The notes beneath the pieces are model-generated. The model was not told the DNA's origin, made no database searches, and saw only the letters and a program-made list of their open reading frames with translations. Positions 42,602-51,545 of a DNA stretch of 64,000 bases are shown here, piece by piece. Position numbers and translations under genes: made by a program. Position 1 is the stretch's first letter. The number at the start of each line of letters is the position of its first letter. The stretch comes from an uncultured bacterium (GTDB taxonomy: Bacteria > Bacteroidota > Bacteroidia > Chitinophagales > Chitinophagaceae): positions 1 through 64,000 of the forward strand of contig CAIKEH010000030.1 in the NCBI GenBank assembly GCA_903826405.1, written 5' to 3'.

Positions 42602-43879
42602 ATGATGCCTGATCTTTCCCACCCCCGTTTACTGCTTTTTACCTTTCTTTTTCTAACCATGCATACACATGCACAAGTAGATCAGGCTCGTATGAACCCC
42701 TCTCTGGTCATCACTCCGGGGGCTGACCGGATATCGGCCTATCTACCCCTGCTGAAAAACAAACGGATTGCCATATACGCCAATCAGACTTCCCAGGTGG
42801 GTGGAAAGCACCTGGTGGATACCTTAATCAAACTCGGCATCAACATCAGGGTGATCTTTGGCCCTGAACATGGTTTTCGCGGAACGGCTGATGCCGGCGA
42901 GGAGCTATCCAATGCCGTCGACAAAAAAACAGGGATCCCTGTGGTTTCGCTTTATGGTAACAAAACGGCACCTTCTGCGGAAGACCTCTCAGGCATCGAT
43001 TGGATCGTTTTCGACATTCAGGATGTAGGCGCCCGTTTCTACACCTACATATCTTCCCTGCAAAAATGCATGGAGTCTGCATTCGTCAATAATACCCCGA
43101 TGATGATCCTGGACCGGCCCAATCCTAATGGCTTTTATATTGATGGCCCTGTACTCGAAAAAGCATACCGTTCCTTTGTAGGCATGCAATCCGTACCAGT
43201 CGTTTATGGCATGACCATCGGGGAATATGCACTGATGATCGCTGGAGAACATTGGCTTTCGCCCGAGGCCAATGCGAGATATGACCTATTCCGTACCGGG
43301 GCCGATACCACATTGCATTTTCAGGTCATCCCTTGTGAGAATTATGACCACAACAGCCGATATGAACTACCGGTGAAACCCTCACCCAATCTTCCGGATA
43401 TGGCATCCGTTTGGTGCTATCCTTCCACCTGTTTCTTCGAAGGAACTATCCTCAGCGAAGGCCGGGGGACAGAAAGACCATTCCAGATTTTCGGACACCC
43501 TTCGTTACCGAAAAATCTACAGGCATTCACCCCTGTTTCCAGACCTGGCGCCAAAGACCCCAAATTGAAGGACCAGCTTTGCTATGGATGGGACATCGGT
43601 GGCACAAATGATGATGTCATGAAAAGGATCAATGGTCGTATCCAAATAAAATGGCTATTGGAAGCATACCGATCATTCCCGGACAAGAATGCCTTTTTCC
43701 CGATGCCAAAATCGGGAAGAACGGAAGACCAGTACTTTCACAAGTTGGCGGGTAATATGACATTGATGGATCAAGTACGAAACGGCCTTGCCGAGGAAGA
43801 GATACGGGAAAGTTGGCAGCCTGGAATAGAAGCATTCAAGAAGATCAGAAAAAAGTATTTACTATATGCGGATTTCTAA
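42602..43879 (+). CDS. NamZ-like exo-beta-N-acetylmuramidase (DUF1343, GH171)
   Basis: A 425-residue exported protein: signal peptide 'PRLLLFTFLFLTMHTHAQ'. The DUF1343 domain shows 'LLKNKRIAIYANQTSQVGG', 'VIFGPEHGFRGTADAGEEL', 'DIQDVGARFYTYISSLQKCM' and 'GQIMILDRPNPN'-like text (here 'MMILDRPNPNGF'). Bacillus subtilis YbbC of this family is NamZ, which removes terminal N-acetylmuramic acid from peptidoglycan fragments. A role in cell-wall recycling or scavenging is inferred. Glu/His in GPEHGF are the likely active residues. A near-match -7 box (GATATTTG) lies 4 nt upstream. Confidence 0.85.
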   Translation: MMPDLSHPRLLLFTFLFLTMHTHAQVDQARMNPSLVITPGADRISAYLPLLKNKRIAIYANQTSQVGGKHLVDTLIKLGINIRVIFGPEHGFRGTADAGEELSNAVDKKTGIPVVSLYGNKTAPSAEDLSGIDWIVFDIQDVGARFYTYISSLQKCMESAFVNNTPMMILDRPNPNGFYIDGPVLEKAYRSFVGMQSVPVVYGMTIGEYALMIAGEHWLSPEANARYDLFRTGADTTLHFQVIPCENYDHNSRYELPVKPSPNLPDMASVWCYPSTCFFEGTILSEGRGTERPFQIFGHPSLPKNLQAFTPVSRPGAKDPKLKDQLCYGWDIGGTNDDVMKRINGRIQIKWLLEAYRSFPDKNAFFPMPKSGRTEDQYFHKLAGNMTLMDQVRNGLAEEEIRESWQPGIEAFKKIRKKYLLYADF

Positions 43880-44071
43880 ATTCAACTTCCTGACCAATTG
43901 AGTTGGAACGTTGAAAGCTGACCGGTTGAGCTTCGATCCCATTGAAGACTGTTGCAAGATATACCCATCCAAGACATTCATCCACGAAGGAATTGATTCA
44001 CTTCAAGTCATCCATCATAAGAAGAAAAACAATTCATAAAACCTATTCCAACAGATCAAATACCTTTATAA

Positions 44072-44494
44072 ATGGATCCAATCACTGTAAAAACAAGCAT
44101 CCAAGTTCCTGTTAGTCAGATATGGGATTACTGGACCGGGGAGGAGCACATCACGAAATGGAATTTTGCGCATCCAGACTGGCATTGCCCTTCTGCCCGG
44201 AACGATCTTCGAGTTGGCGGAGAATTCCATTACACCATGGCAGCCAGGGACGATTCAATGAGCTTTGATTTCTGGGGCACCTACCAAAGAATCGATTTGT
44301 CAAAGCGGATTGAGATCATATTGGGCGATGAAAGAAAGATGTCCGTGTATTTTGAAGAAATGCCCGAAGGCACATTGGTGACCGAGATGTTCGAACCGGA
44401 GAAAACAAATCCGATCGAATTACAGCAGACCGGATGGCAAATGATATTGGACAATTTTAAACGATACGCTGAAGGTCTACAGTCGGGGATTTGA
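44072..44494 (+). CDS. SRPBCC/AHSA1-domain protein
   Basis: A 140-residue protein of the START/Bet v1 fold, AHSA1 type: 'VKTSIQVPVSQIWDYWTGEEHITKWNF', 'HCPSARNDLRVGGEFHYTM', 'LVTEMFEPEKTNPIELQQTGWQMIL'. Such proteins bind small hydrophobic ligands or help Hsp90-like proteins; the ligand is unknown. TACCTTTA, one base off the -7 consensus, ends 3 nt before the ATG. The next gene, fmt, starts 55 nt later. Confidence 0.85.
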   Translation: MDPITVKTSIQVPVSQIWDYWTGEEHITKWNFAHPDWHCPSARNDLRVGGEFHYTMAARDDSMSFDFWGTYQRIDLSKRIEIILGDERKMSVYFEEMPEGTLVTEMFEPEKTNPIELQQTGWQMILDNFKRYAEGLQSGI

Positions 44495-44549
44495 ACAAAA
44501 AGCGTCAGCTTTCATGGAGCAACATTTATAAAATTTTACCTTCTCCTCA

Positions 44550-45476
44550 ATGGACTACCGAGACTGGAAGATCGTTTTCATGGGCACCCCGGAATTTGCG
44601 GTTGCATCATTGGACGCCCTCGTTCAAGCGGGTTGCAGGATAGTTGGTGTGGTGACCGCACCAGACAAACCTGCAGGACGAGGAATGAAGCTGCAGGAAA
44701 GTGCAGTAAAATCTTATGCCACCAGTCAAGGATTACGCATACTCCAACCAGAAAAACTCAAAGACCCCTTATTCCTTGAAGAACTCCGAAGTCTTGGGGC
44801 GGATATTCAGGTCGTGGTCGCCTTCCGAATGTTACCTGAGCAGGTCTGGAACATGCCGCCACAGGGTACTATAAATCTCCATGGGTCGCTGTTGCCGCAA
44901 TATCGGGGCGCCGCTCCCATCAATCGTGCCATCATGAATGGGGAAACGGAAACTGGTGTCACCACTTTCAAGCTCAAGCATGATATCGATACCGGGAATA
45001 TATTGATGAAAGAAAAGATGCTTATCGGTCCGGATGAAAATGCAGGCGAAGTCCATGATCGGATGAAAAAGATCGGGGCGGAAATACTGGTCAGAACGGT
45101 GAAAGGCTTAGCAGAGGGCGAGTTGACGGAACGTCCTCAGGAAAAGGGTTCCGGCACACTCCACCATGCCCCGAAGATCTTCACCGATGACTGTCGTATT
45201 CAATGGGATAGACCCGCCAAAGATATCCACGATCAAGTAAGGGGCTTATCCCCGTTCCCAGGTGCATTTTTTTCATTTCAGGGCAAAACGATCAAAATTT
45301 TCCGCACCCGTCAAGAATCAAAAAGGGAGTGCCCGCCTCCGGGCAGCATGGAGACCGACGGAAAAACCTGGATGCGCTTTTCCGCTAAAGGCGGTTATGT
45401 ATACCTGCTGGAAATACAACCTGAAGGAAAGCGTCGCATGAAAATTGAAGATTTCCTGAGGGGGTACAGGCCCTGA
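44550..45476 (+). CDS. fmt: Methionyl-tRNA formyltransferase
   Basis: It puts the formyl group on initiator Met-tRNA, matching the deformylase gene at 5.8 kb. The 308-residue protein shows 'IVFMGTPEFAVASLDAL', 'VVTAPDKPAGRGMKLQESAV', the folate/catalytic motif 'NLHGSLLPQYRGAAPINRA' and 'DIDTGNIL', then the C-terminal tRNA-binding domain. ATG at 44550. Confidence 0.97.
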   Translation: MDYRDWKIVFMGTPEFAVASLDALVQAGCRIVGVVTAPDKPAGRGMKLQESAVKSYATSQGLRILQPEKLKDPLFLEELRSLGADIQVVVAFRMLPEQVWNMPPQGTINLHGSLLPQYRGAAPINRAIMNGETETGVTTFKLKHDIDTGNILMKEKMLIGPDENAGEVHDRMKKIGAEILVRTVKGLAEGELTERPQEKGSGTLHHAPKIFTDDCRIQWDRPAKDIHDQVRGLSPFPGAFFSFQGKTIKIFRTRQESKRECPPPGSMETDGKTWMRFSAKGGYVYLLEIQPEGKRRMKIEDFLRGYRP

Positions 45477-45521
45477 ACATTCCTTGGAGTGGAATAAAGT
45501 CCTATCATAAATGCGCATTAG

Positions 45522-46103
45522 TCACCAGAATAAAGGCATATTGAATTCCATGTTATCCAAGGCGATTTTAGCCAATAAGTAAATAAGACCCAAAGGAACA
45601 ACAACTATCCCAACTATGCTCATGACCGTGCTACTTGTTGTTGCTTTTTTATCTAATCCATAAACATCAAATCTCCAAATTTTATTAACCTGCAGATGAA
45701 CTTGTTCGTCTAGATCAGGTTTGTTTCCTAAATAATAGATGTGGGCCTGCCCTATTATTTCGTTCATTTCTCTTTTCGACATATGATTGGCGCCGTTTAT
45801 CCTGGGAGTTAATGCTTTCCTCCAACTCTCAGGCAGGGACATCTGACCTACTAGCAAATCATCACCTTTCAACTCAATGCTCTTCAATGCAACATTCGTA
45901 TCGGCATAATGCAAGATGAAATGACGACCTTCCGAGATCGCTTTCTCGATATCCGTTGCGTTGACCGTTTCCTGACTGTTAGGGGTATAAAATTTCTGAA
46001 AGCAACTATTCAAGGTGATCAAGGATAGGACCAACATCCATGCACGGACATGCTCGAAATGTATGATGAACGCTTGCGCGCAGTGTCTCATGGTTCTTTT
46101 CAT
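45522..46103 (-). CDS. Lipoprotein of unknown function
   Basis: A 193-residue protein with hydrophobic stretch and lipobox ('MLVLSLITLNSC', lipidated Cys near residue 34) near the start, and a C-terminal membrane helix ('VMSIVGIVVVPLGLIYLLAKIAL'). The middle has 'SIELKGDDLLVGQM' and 'YYLGNKPDLDEQVHLQVNKI'. No family is recognised. If the N-terminal signal is real and the end is membrane-inserted, the protein would be held at both ends. An earlier Met adds a long N-region, so the start may be later. Confidence 0.6.
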   Translation of the reverse strand: MKRTMRHCAQAFIIHFEHVRAWMLVLSLITLNSCFQKFYTPNSQETVNATDIEKAISEGRHFILHYADTNVALKSIELKGDDLLVGQMSLPESWRKALTPRINGANHMSKREMNEIIGQAHIYYLGNKPDLDEQVHLQVNKIWRFDVYGLDKKATTSSTVMSIVGIVVVPLGLIYLLAKIALDNMEFNMPLFW

Positions 46104-46541
46104 GACAGTCAGATTGATTCGTGAATGAATTCAGGCCAGAAGGGTATGGAATCACAGATGCCTTTAAGTTAAATCACTCCTGAGGGCGGAAAACAACACT
46201 TATCGCATATTTGGGGATGATCGGCATCATGTACAATACTGAAATAGGCAAAAAAAGGCCGGGGGTTACGGCCCCCGGCAACAGATTGAGGTGAGGAATT
46301 CGGAACATCGGCTACAATCCTCAGGGATTTTTCCCGGACCTACAGGGCCCTGGGAAGATATCTCCGACAATCTTCATGTAACGAATGTATATGACCTGTA
46401 TATGCCCAAAAAGAATCTCCGACAGCATAATAGATGATCCCGGTCAGCACCTCGCCAACGAGCGGGCAGTAAATCGATGCAATTGAAGTTCACCCCATGA
46501 GTCGGTAAACCGAGTGGCCTGTTCGCTTCATGCCTGGAGAT
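46104..46541. other. Gene-free stretch with one terminator
   Basis: About 440 nt without a gene. It holds the strong hairpin at 46250-46279 and nothing else I can name. Short repeats of 'ATCTCCGACA' occur near 46360 and 46410 but are too few to call. Confidence 0.5.
46250..46279 (-). terminator. Strong intrinsic terminator downstream of the Asp-box gene
   Basis: On the minus strand GCCGGGGG/CCCCCGGC pairs perfectly (8 bp, 6-nt loop) and is followed by seven T. It lies 260 nt after the stop of the Asp-box protein gene, so that mRNA would have a long 3' UTR, or the terminator belongs to a small unseen transcript. Confidence 0.8.
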
Positions 46542-47837
46542 TCATTTATCGAATCTGATCTTGTAATCGGAGACATATATACCAGAGTCCGCAACTTTGT
46601 AGAAAAGTCGTGCCTCTCTCCCAAGTCGAAGGCAGGTGCGCTTACCTTGGATATCTTCTGGAGTATTCAAAGGCTGTAGTGAAGGGTACCAAAGTATACG
46701 ACCCGGCCTTTGGACCATCAGTTGGGGTTTGGACCATTGTTGAGCATTGTCCCCCTTGCCCAGGTCGCGGTTCATGTTGAAGGACATGTATATTCTACTG
46801 CCCTGCCATGAGGTGCTGTCCGCCCTGCCCATCAGCATCACCCAGCACTGCAGGTATTCGTTCCAGCTCACGGAAGGGCCCCAATGAAAACCTGCTTTGG
46901 CGCCTGATGCCGGACCTCCACCGTCCGTTTTCGAGATACGCAGACTCGCTACGGGAACACCCACACCATCGTACGATGCATTGAATCCTTTTCCATTCCA
47001 CCGTTTAGCCTTCCCTTCCGGATGTTCCAGATCGGACAGTGCGATACGGGCGATGCTGATGCACTGCCCGCCGCTTTCCTGATCTGGATCCCAGGTAGTG
47101 GGATCATACTTCCCCGGATAGGCATATTCGCCATAGAATAGATAAAGATTGTCCCCGCTCACTACGGCGGAAGGATCCCCAACGCCACCCGCGAAGCAGA
47201 GCGCATCGTTATGTGGTTTAAGGATCATGCGCGGCATGAGGTCCTCGATGAAAATACCGCGGTTCGCCCAACTGTGTCCACCATCGGTTGACTTCATCAC
47301 CCCGATGCGACAGACCGCTGCCGGCGACTTCGGACCGGTGATGCCCGTTGGCCATTTGTCGTTGCCTACATACCCTTTTCCGGTGGACGAGTCAAATGGC
47401 AAGGTCTGTGGATAGTTCTCGTTATGATACACGGCGAACAGGGTCTTACCGCTTTTGTCGCCGCGATCCTGATATACCGTTTCGAACCAAATAGCGCCAT
47501 GAAGTCCATCCTGTCCCGTAGGAACATTGGGCGGAAGTAATGGCTCGATGAATTCCTCACGAGGGCGACTGAAAGCCTGATCCGCCTGTTTCCCATCTGC
47601 AAATTTGAGGTCTCGTGCGTTACCCCAAAGAGGGTCCTCGCCATACTTGCCCGGGAAAATGCGGAAGGTATCACCCACCCAGGCCTCAGCCATGTTGCAA
47701 TCGACAAAAGAGTTGAATACGAAACGGTCGGTGGGTATCAACTGAAATCGAGGGATCGCAAACTGGTTAGGAGCCGGGTCAAAGGCAAAGAGTAAAATCA
47801 CGAGAAAGACAAATAATACGGAGAAGATCTTTTTCAT
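46542..47837 (-). CDS. Secreted beta-propeller protein with an Asp box (sialidase-like)
   Basis: A 431-residue exported protein: signal peptide 'KKIFSVLFVFLVILLFAF' at the start. It contains one clear Asp box ('STDGGHSW', S-x-D-x-G-x-x-W) and blocks such as 'GDPSAVVSGDNLYLFYGEY' and 'GFHWGPSVSWNEYLQCWVML', as in five- or six-bladed propellers of sialidases and GH43-like glycosidases. The catalytic Arg triad of sialidases is not evident, so I leave the activity open. It stands alone. Confidence 0.7.
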   Translation of the reverse strand: MKKIFSVLFVFLVILLFAFDPAPNQFAIPRFQLIPTDRFVFNSFVDCNMAEAWVGDTFRIFPGKYGEDPLWGNARDLKFADGKQADQAFSRPREEFIEPLLPPNVPTGQDGLHGAIWFETVYQDRGDKSGKTLFAVYHNENYPQTLPFDSSTGKGYVGNDKWPTGITGPKSPAAVCRIGVMKSTDGGHSWANRGIFIEDLMPRMILKPHNDALCFAGGVGDPSAVVSGDNLYLFYGEYAYPGKYDPTTWDPDQESGGQCISIARIALSDLEHPEGKAKRWNGKGFNASYDGVGVPVASLRISKTDGGGPASGAKAGFHWGPSVSWNEYLQCWVMLMGRADSTSWQGSRIYMSFNMNRDLGKGDNAQQWSKPQLMVQRPGRILWYPSLQPLNTPEDIQGKRTCLRLGREARLFYKVADSGIYVSDYKIRFDK

Positions 47838-48232
47838 ACAGATGAGTTGATCAGGGAATGTCAGGTGTCCGAGATGTATGCAATCCCTAATTTAGATAAA
47901 GAAGTGGAAAGGGAAAAATATCGACCCACACTATTCATCTTTACTTCAATTCAAATCGCCCATTCCGAATGTCCATGGAATCGGACCGAATGACATCAGA
48001 ACCCATAGGAGCCCGCAGGAAAAGTAACCCTTCAAATGTGCCGGAAAGGATCCCGGAAATGGTATCGATCCTGGAGAATTATTACAGAATTTTGTACCCC
48101 GTTCAACGATGCAGGAATGCAAACTTCACAAATCAACCAGCAGACTAAATTATAACCGGAATCTGGCCTCTGAAGATTGGGAAACGCTCCTGAATCACTT
48201 ATCATTATAACTTGAAGTCTGAAGAAATATAG
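47838..48232. other. Gene-free stretch, nothing recognised
   Basis: About 395 nt between two minus-strand genes. I see no gene, no RNA and no clear hairpin with a T-run. It includes the upstream region of the Asp-box gene. Confidence 0.5.
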
Positions 48233-49021
48233 CTAAAGATAAACGACGCCTTCCAGATAGGTTACGGCTTTACCTGAAATGAATACACGTTCGCCAAGAT
48301 CTTTACACTGCAGTTTACCCATCCTTTCGGAGACCTGCCAAGCCACCATTTCGGCCTTACCCAGACGATGGCTCCAGAATGGTATCAGGGAGCAATGTGC
48401 AGAACCCGTCACGGGATCTTCAAATATCGTGGATTGAGGGGTGAAAAATCGAGACACGAAATCACAATCTTCCCCTTTCGCCGTAACGATCATCCCGCCT
48501 GGGTCAAGGTTGATCCTGTCGAAAAGTGGTCGATCAATTCGGATATCCCGAACATCCTTTTCCGTTTCGTAAAGTAATACGTAATCTCTGGCTTTGAATA
48601 CTTCGATGGGCTGAAGGCTCAGTGACTCCGCGATCTCAATAGGAAGTACTGCAGGGACAGGCTTTCTTGATGGAAAATCAAGGGTATAAGTCCCATCACC
48701 GACGATGACTTTCAAAGGCCCGCTCCGGCTCGAGAAACTGACCTCACCGGATGTATACCCCAATGCAGAGACAAGCACATGTGCGGTGGCCAAGGTAGCA
48801 TGTCCACAAAGATCTATTTCGATCTCCGGCGTGAACCAACGCAAATGATATCCTTCACCTTCCGGAATGAAGAAGGCCGTCTCCGCAACAGCATTCTCTC
48901 TGGCCATTTGATGAAGCAGAATGTCATCCAGCCAATGGGTTAAGGGAACAACACATGCGGGGTTGCCTCCAAACACCTGATCAGTGAACGCATCCACCTG
49001 ATATAATGCCAACTTCATCAT
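48233..49021 (-). CDS. PhzF-family isomerase/epimerase-like protein
   Basis: A ~262-residue protein of the PhzF family (two mirrored DapF-like halves): 'LYQVDAFTDQVFGGNPACVV', 'MARENAVAETAFF', 'FTPEIEIDLCGHATLATAHV' and 'FFTPQSTIFEDPVTGSAHC'. The catalytic Glu of PhzF is in 'NAVAETAFF'. No other phenazine gene is present, so this is a general family member of unknown substrate. A GTG at 49030 would overlap the beta-lactamase-like gene by 4 nt; I prefer ATG 49021. Confidence 0.9.
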   Translation of the reverse strand: MMKLALYQVDAFTDQVFGGNPACVVPLTHWLDDILLHQMARENAVAETAFFIPEGEGYHLRWFTPEIEIDLCGHATLATAHVLVSALGYTSGEVSFSSRSGPLKVIVGDGTYTLDFPSRKPVPAVLPIEIAESLSLQPIEVFKARDYVLLYETEKDVRDIRIDRPLFDRINLDPGGMIVTAKGEDCDFVSRFFTPQSTIFEDPVTGSAHCSLIPFWSHRLGKAEMVAWQVSERMGKLQCKDLGERVFISGKAVTYLEGVVYL

Positions 49022-49026
49022 ATGAG

Positions 49027-50364
49027 TCACAGTTTGATCAATTCCACTCTGCTTCCACTCTGGTTTGCGATCACCGATACCAGTTTGCCTTGAGCATCGA
49101 ATGAATAATCGATGTTCAGATCCGGATCGGCAATCAGAAAGATGCGCGAGGAAGATTCCGCTCGCATTTCACGGCCTTCTCCCTGTGGGGATCTGATGAA
49201 CAATTTTCCATCCGAAATATAGATGATCCTTATTTCGGAAAGTCCTTTCAATTGGTAGGTCCCCGTGAATCTCTCCATCTGAGATGGGCTCAATTGAGCG
49301 GTCTTTTTAGCCGAAGGGATGTCTACTTTTTCATTGAACATGATGCTTCCGATCGCGGAGCCGATCTTCGTTGAACCGGATCCGTTGTTAGAAATAACGA
49401 CCACGGTAAGATCATCATCCGGATAATGTGCCAACATGGACTCGAAACCAGGTATCCCTCCATTATGCCAGACTCTGCGGTGAGAACCCGTTGAGTCGAT
49501 CAATAATGCATATCCATACTTGCTCAGATAGGGCGTGGTCATTTTTTTCAGGGAGCCCTGCCCCACAACCTGACCCGAATACAGTGCATCCGTCCATTGG
49601 GCAAGGTCCTGGGTCGTGGATACGATGGCTCCTGCAGAAAAGGGTATCTCCATGGAGATGTAAGGAGCATTGACCGATCCAGAAGATGTCTTTTCATAGC
49701 CTTTAGCCCGCCCGATCATAAGTGAATCCCAGCGGTTCACATCCGTATGCTTCAATCTGGCTTTGCCGATCACATTTTGATATGTATAATCCCTCCAGGA
49801 CATTCCGGTGATTTTTTCTATGATCATGCCTAACAGAAAATAACCTGAATTCGAGTACCGCCAATGGCCGCCGACCGGAAAATCAAATGGAAGATCCCGA
49901 AAACGTTTCACCAGACTATCCCCTTTCAACGGTAGTGTCATCCAGGTTCCGAAATCCGGAATGCTTGTGTAATCGAAAATGCCTGAGGTATGATTGAGCA
50001 GCATATGTATTGTGATGCTGTCGCCTTTAGGATAATCCGGGAAAAATCTGGACAACCTATCATTTACCGATAACCTTCCCTGCTCCTCCAACTGCAGTAT
50101 GCCGGCAGCTGTGAACTGCTTGGTGACAGAGCCTACCTGGAAGATGGATCCCGGATTGAGTGCAGTGCCCATTTCCATGTCTGACTTTCCGAAGCATTTT
50201 TCATAGATAACCTTGCCTTTCTCCTTGACCAACACGTTTCCGGAGAATCGATTCACATCAACCTGGGCCTTGATGTATGCTTCTATCAACCGGTAATGAT
50301 CCGACTGTGCAGACACTGAAAAGGGCAAGAGAAGGAAGACAAAGCAAATCATGCGAATAGTCAT
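49027..50364 (-). CDS. Secreted serine hydrolase, beta-lactamase/DD-peptidase type
   Basis: A 445-residue exported class C-like serine hydrolase: signal peptide to residue 20 ('LLLPFSVSAQ'), S-x-x-K with Ser79 and Lys82 ('QVGSVTKQF'), Y-x-N with Tyr170 and Asn172 ('YSNSGYFLLG'), and 'HNGGIPGF' at the KTG position. The C-terminal 100 residues form a DUF3471-like beta domain. It could be a DD-peptidase, esterase or beta-lactamase; the sequence does not decide. It is followed by the PhzF gene with 0-8 nt spacing. Confidence 0.9.
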   Translation of the reverse strand: MTIRMICFVFLLLPFSVSAQSDHYRLIEAYIKAQVDVNRFSGNVLVKEKGKVIYEKCFGKSDMEMGTALNPGSIFQVGSVTKQFTAAGILQLEEQGRLSVNDRLSRFFPDYPKGDSITIHMLLNHTSGIFDYTSIPDFGTWMTLPLKGDSLVKRFRDLPFDFPVGGHWRYSNSGYFLLGMIIEKITGMSWRDYTYQNVIGKARLKHTDVNRWDSLMIGRAKGYEKTSSGSVNAPYISMEIPFSAGAIVSTTQDLAQWTDALYSGQVVGQGSLKKMTTPYLSKYGYALLIDSTGSHRRVWHNGGIPGFESMLAHYPDDDLTVVVISNNGSGSTKIGSAIGSIMFNEKVDIPSAKKTAQLSPSQMERFTGTYQLKGLSEIRIIYISDGKLFIRSPQGEGREMRAESSSRIFLIADPDLNIDYSFDAQGKLVSVIANQSGSRVELIKL

Positions 50365-50481
50365 CTGTCGTTTTTCTTAAAGTTAAGGGAGGCCGAGGAA
50401 CGGCTTTTATTTTACGCAGAAAAAATCCAAGTCCATGGATCTGCAACGATTACATTCAGGAAGCCAGAAAAAGAATAGGTA

Positions 50482-51486
50482 TCACTTAGTCCAGGAAAGC
50501 TGAAGTTCAGTACGGCCATCTGGGATGGACAGTTCGCTGGCGGCGGCATTGCTGATCCGGATGATCAGGCCTTCATTCTCCTTACCGGGTGGTATCTCAC
50601 CGAGCACCTTTGCATAAATTGTTCGGTTATTGGCAGGGTTGGTGACACGGACAATAGTTCCCGGTATGGCCTTGTTCATGAGTGCATAATATTTCCCATC
50701 CTTCCATCCACTTGTGCTCTTGAAAACGGCACCTTGTCCATTGATATTGGTCGAATTTCCTGGATGACCCTTTTCCTCGTACATGGAGCGGAATGCGCCA
50801 CCGGTATTCACCGTATTACTTGCCTGTGAGGATGCTACCGGTGGCTTTTCGATGACTACCGGTTTGACCTCACTGACCGGTTTGTTGGGCGGAATTTGAG
50901 GTTTGGATTCGGTCTTGGCGGGGTGTTGATCTGTTATTGGAGGGGACACTACGGGAGCCTTATGCTCCGTCTGAACGGCCTGGGGCGGAAGATCAACTTT
51001 TGTTCCCGCTGAAGCGAGGACAGATTGGTCCCTGACCACTTTCAGGTATCCCACTATGATGCGGGTGCCGGTTCCGATATTGTCCGACTTCAACTTATTC
51101 CAGAACCTGATTTTCTCCAGCGGTACTTTGTTATAGGTCTGCCCAATATGATAAAGCCCTTCTTTGGGTGCCACAACATGATGCACGGGCACCAGAGATT
51201 CCTCGGATGTGGAGGAGCCATCTTGTGAGAAGTTCAGGCTGTTCAGGGGGATCTTGATGATCTGTCCGATGGACAGGACCTTGTCCAACGTAGTTCCATT
51301 GAATGCTGCCAGATCCTTGGGACCCACATTGTACATGCGTCCCAAACTGTACCAGTTCTCCTTGGGGCTAACGGCATGGCTCATGAATACATTTCCAGCC
51401 TCAGCATGGGCGATCAGCGGTAATTGCTGAGCCTCTGCGAGGGCGGAAAAAAGAAAGCAGTAAGCCAAAAGGATGAACTTCTTCAT
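50482..51486 (-). CDS. Secreted LysM protein with C-terminal DPBB-like domain
   Basis: A 334-residue exported protein: signal peptide to 'AEAQ', two LysM domains (about residues 33-80 'HAVSPKENWYSLGRMYNV' and 103-150 'HHVVAPKEGLYHIGQTYN') that bind N-acetylglucosamine chains of peptidoglycan, a Pro-rich linker (~165-225), and a C-terminal double-psi beta-barrel-like part ('GTIVRVTNPANNRTIYAKVL', 'IIRISNAAASEL') as in RlpA. It probably acts at the cell wall. The catalytic Asp of lytic transglycosylases of this fold is not evident. Confidence 0.85.
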   Translation of the reverse strand: MKKFILLAYCFLFSALAEAQQLPLIAHAEAGNVFMSHAVSPKENWYSLGRMYNVGPKDLAAFNGTTLDKVLSIGQIIKIPLNSLNFSQDGSSTSEESLVPVHHVVAPKEGLYHIGQTYNKVPLEKIRFWNKLKSDNIGTGTRIIVGYLKVVRDQSVLASAGTKVDLPPQAVQTEHKAPVVSPPITDQHPAKTESKPQIPPNKPVSEVKPVVIEKPPVASSQASNTVNTGGAFRSMYEEKGHPGNSTNINGQGAVFKSTSGWKDGKYYALMNKAIPGTIVRVTNPANNRTIYAKVLGEIPPGKENEGLIIRISNAAASELSIPDGRTELQLSWTK

Positions 51487-51545
51487 TCTAGGAAATTACG
51501 ATCTTAAAAGTACGTAAATCCGGCTGATCAACAACCCGTTTCATT

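Noticed and set aside
49027-50364. Clinically relevant beta-lactamase
   Set aside because: S-x-x-K and Y-x-N are shared with DD-peptidases and esterases, and the C-terminal extra domain is typical of non-resistance family members.
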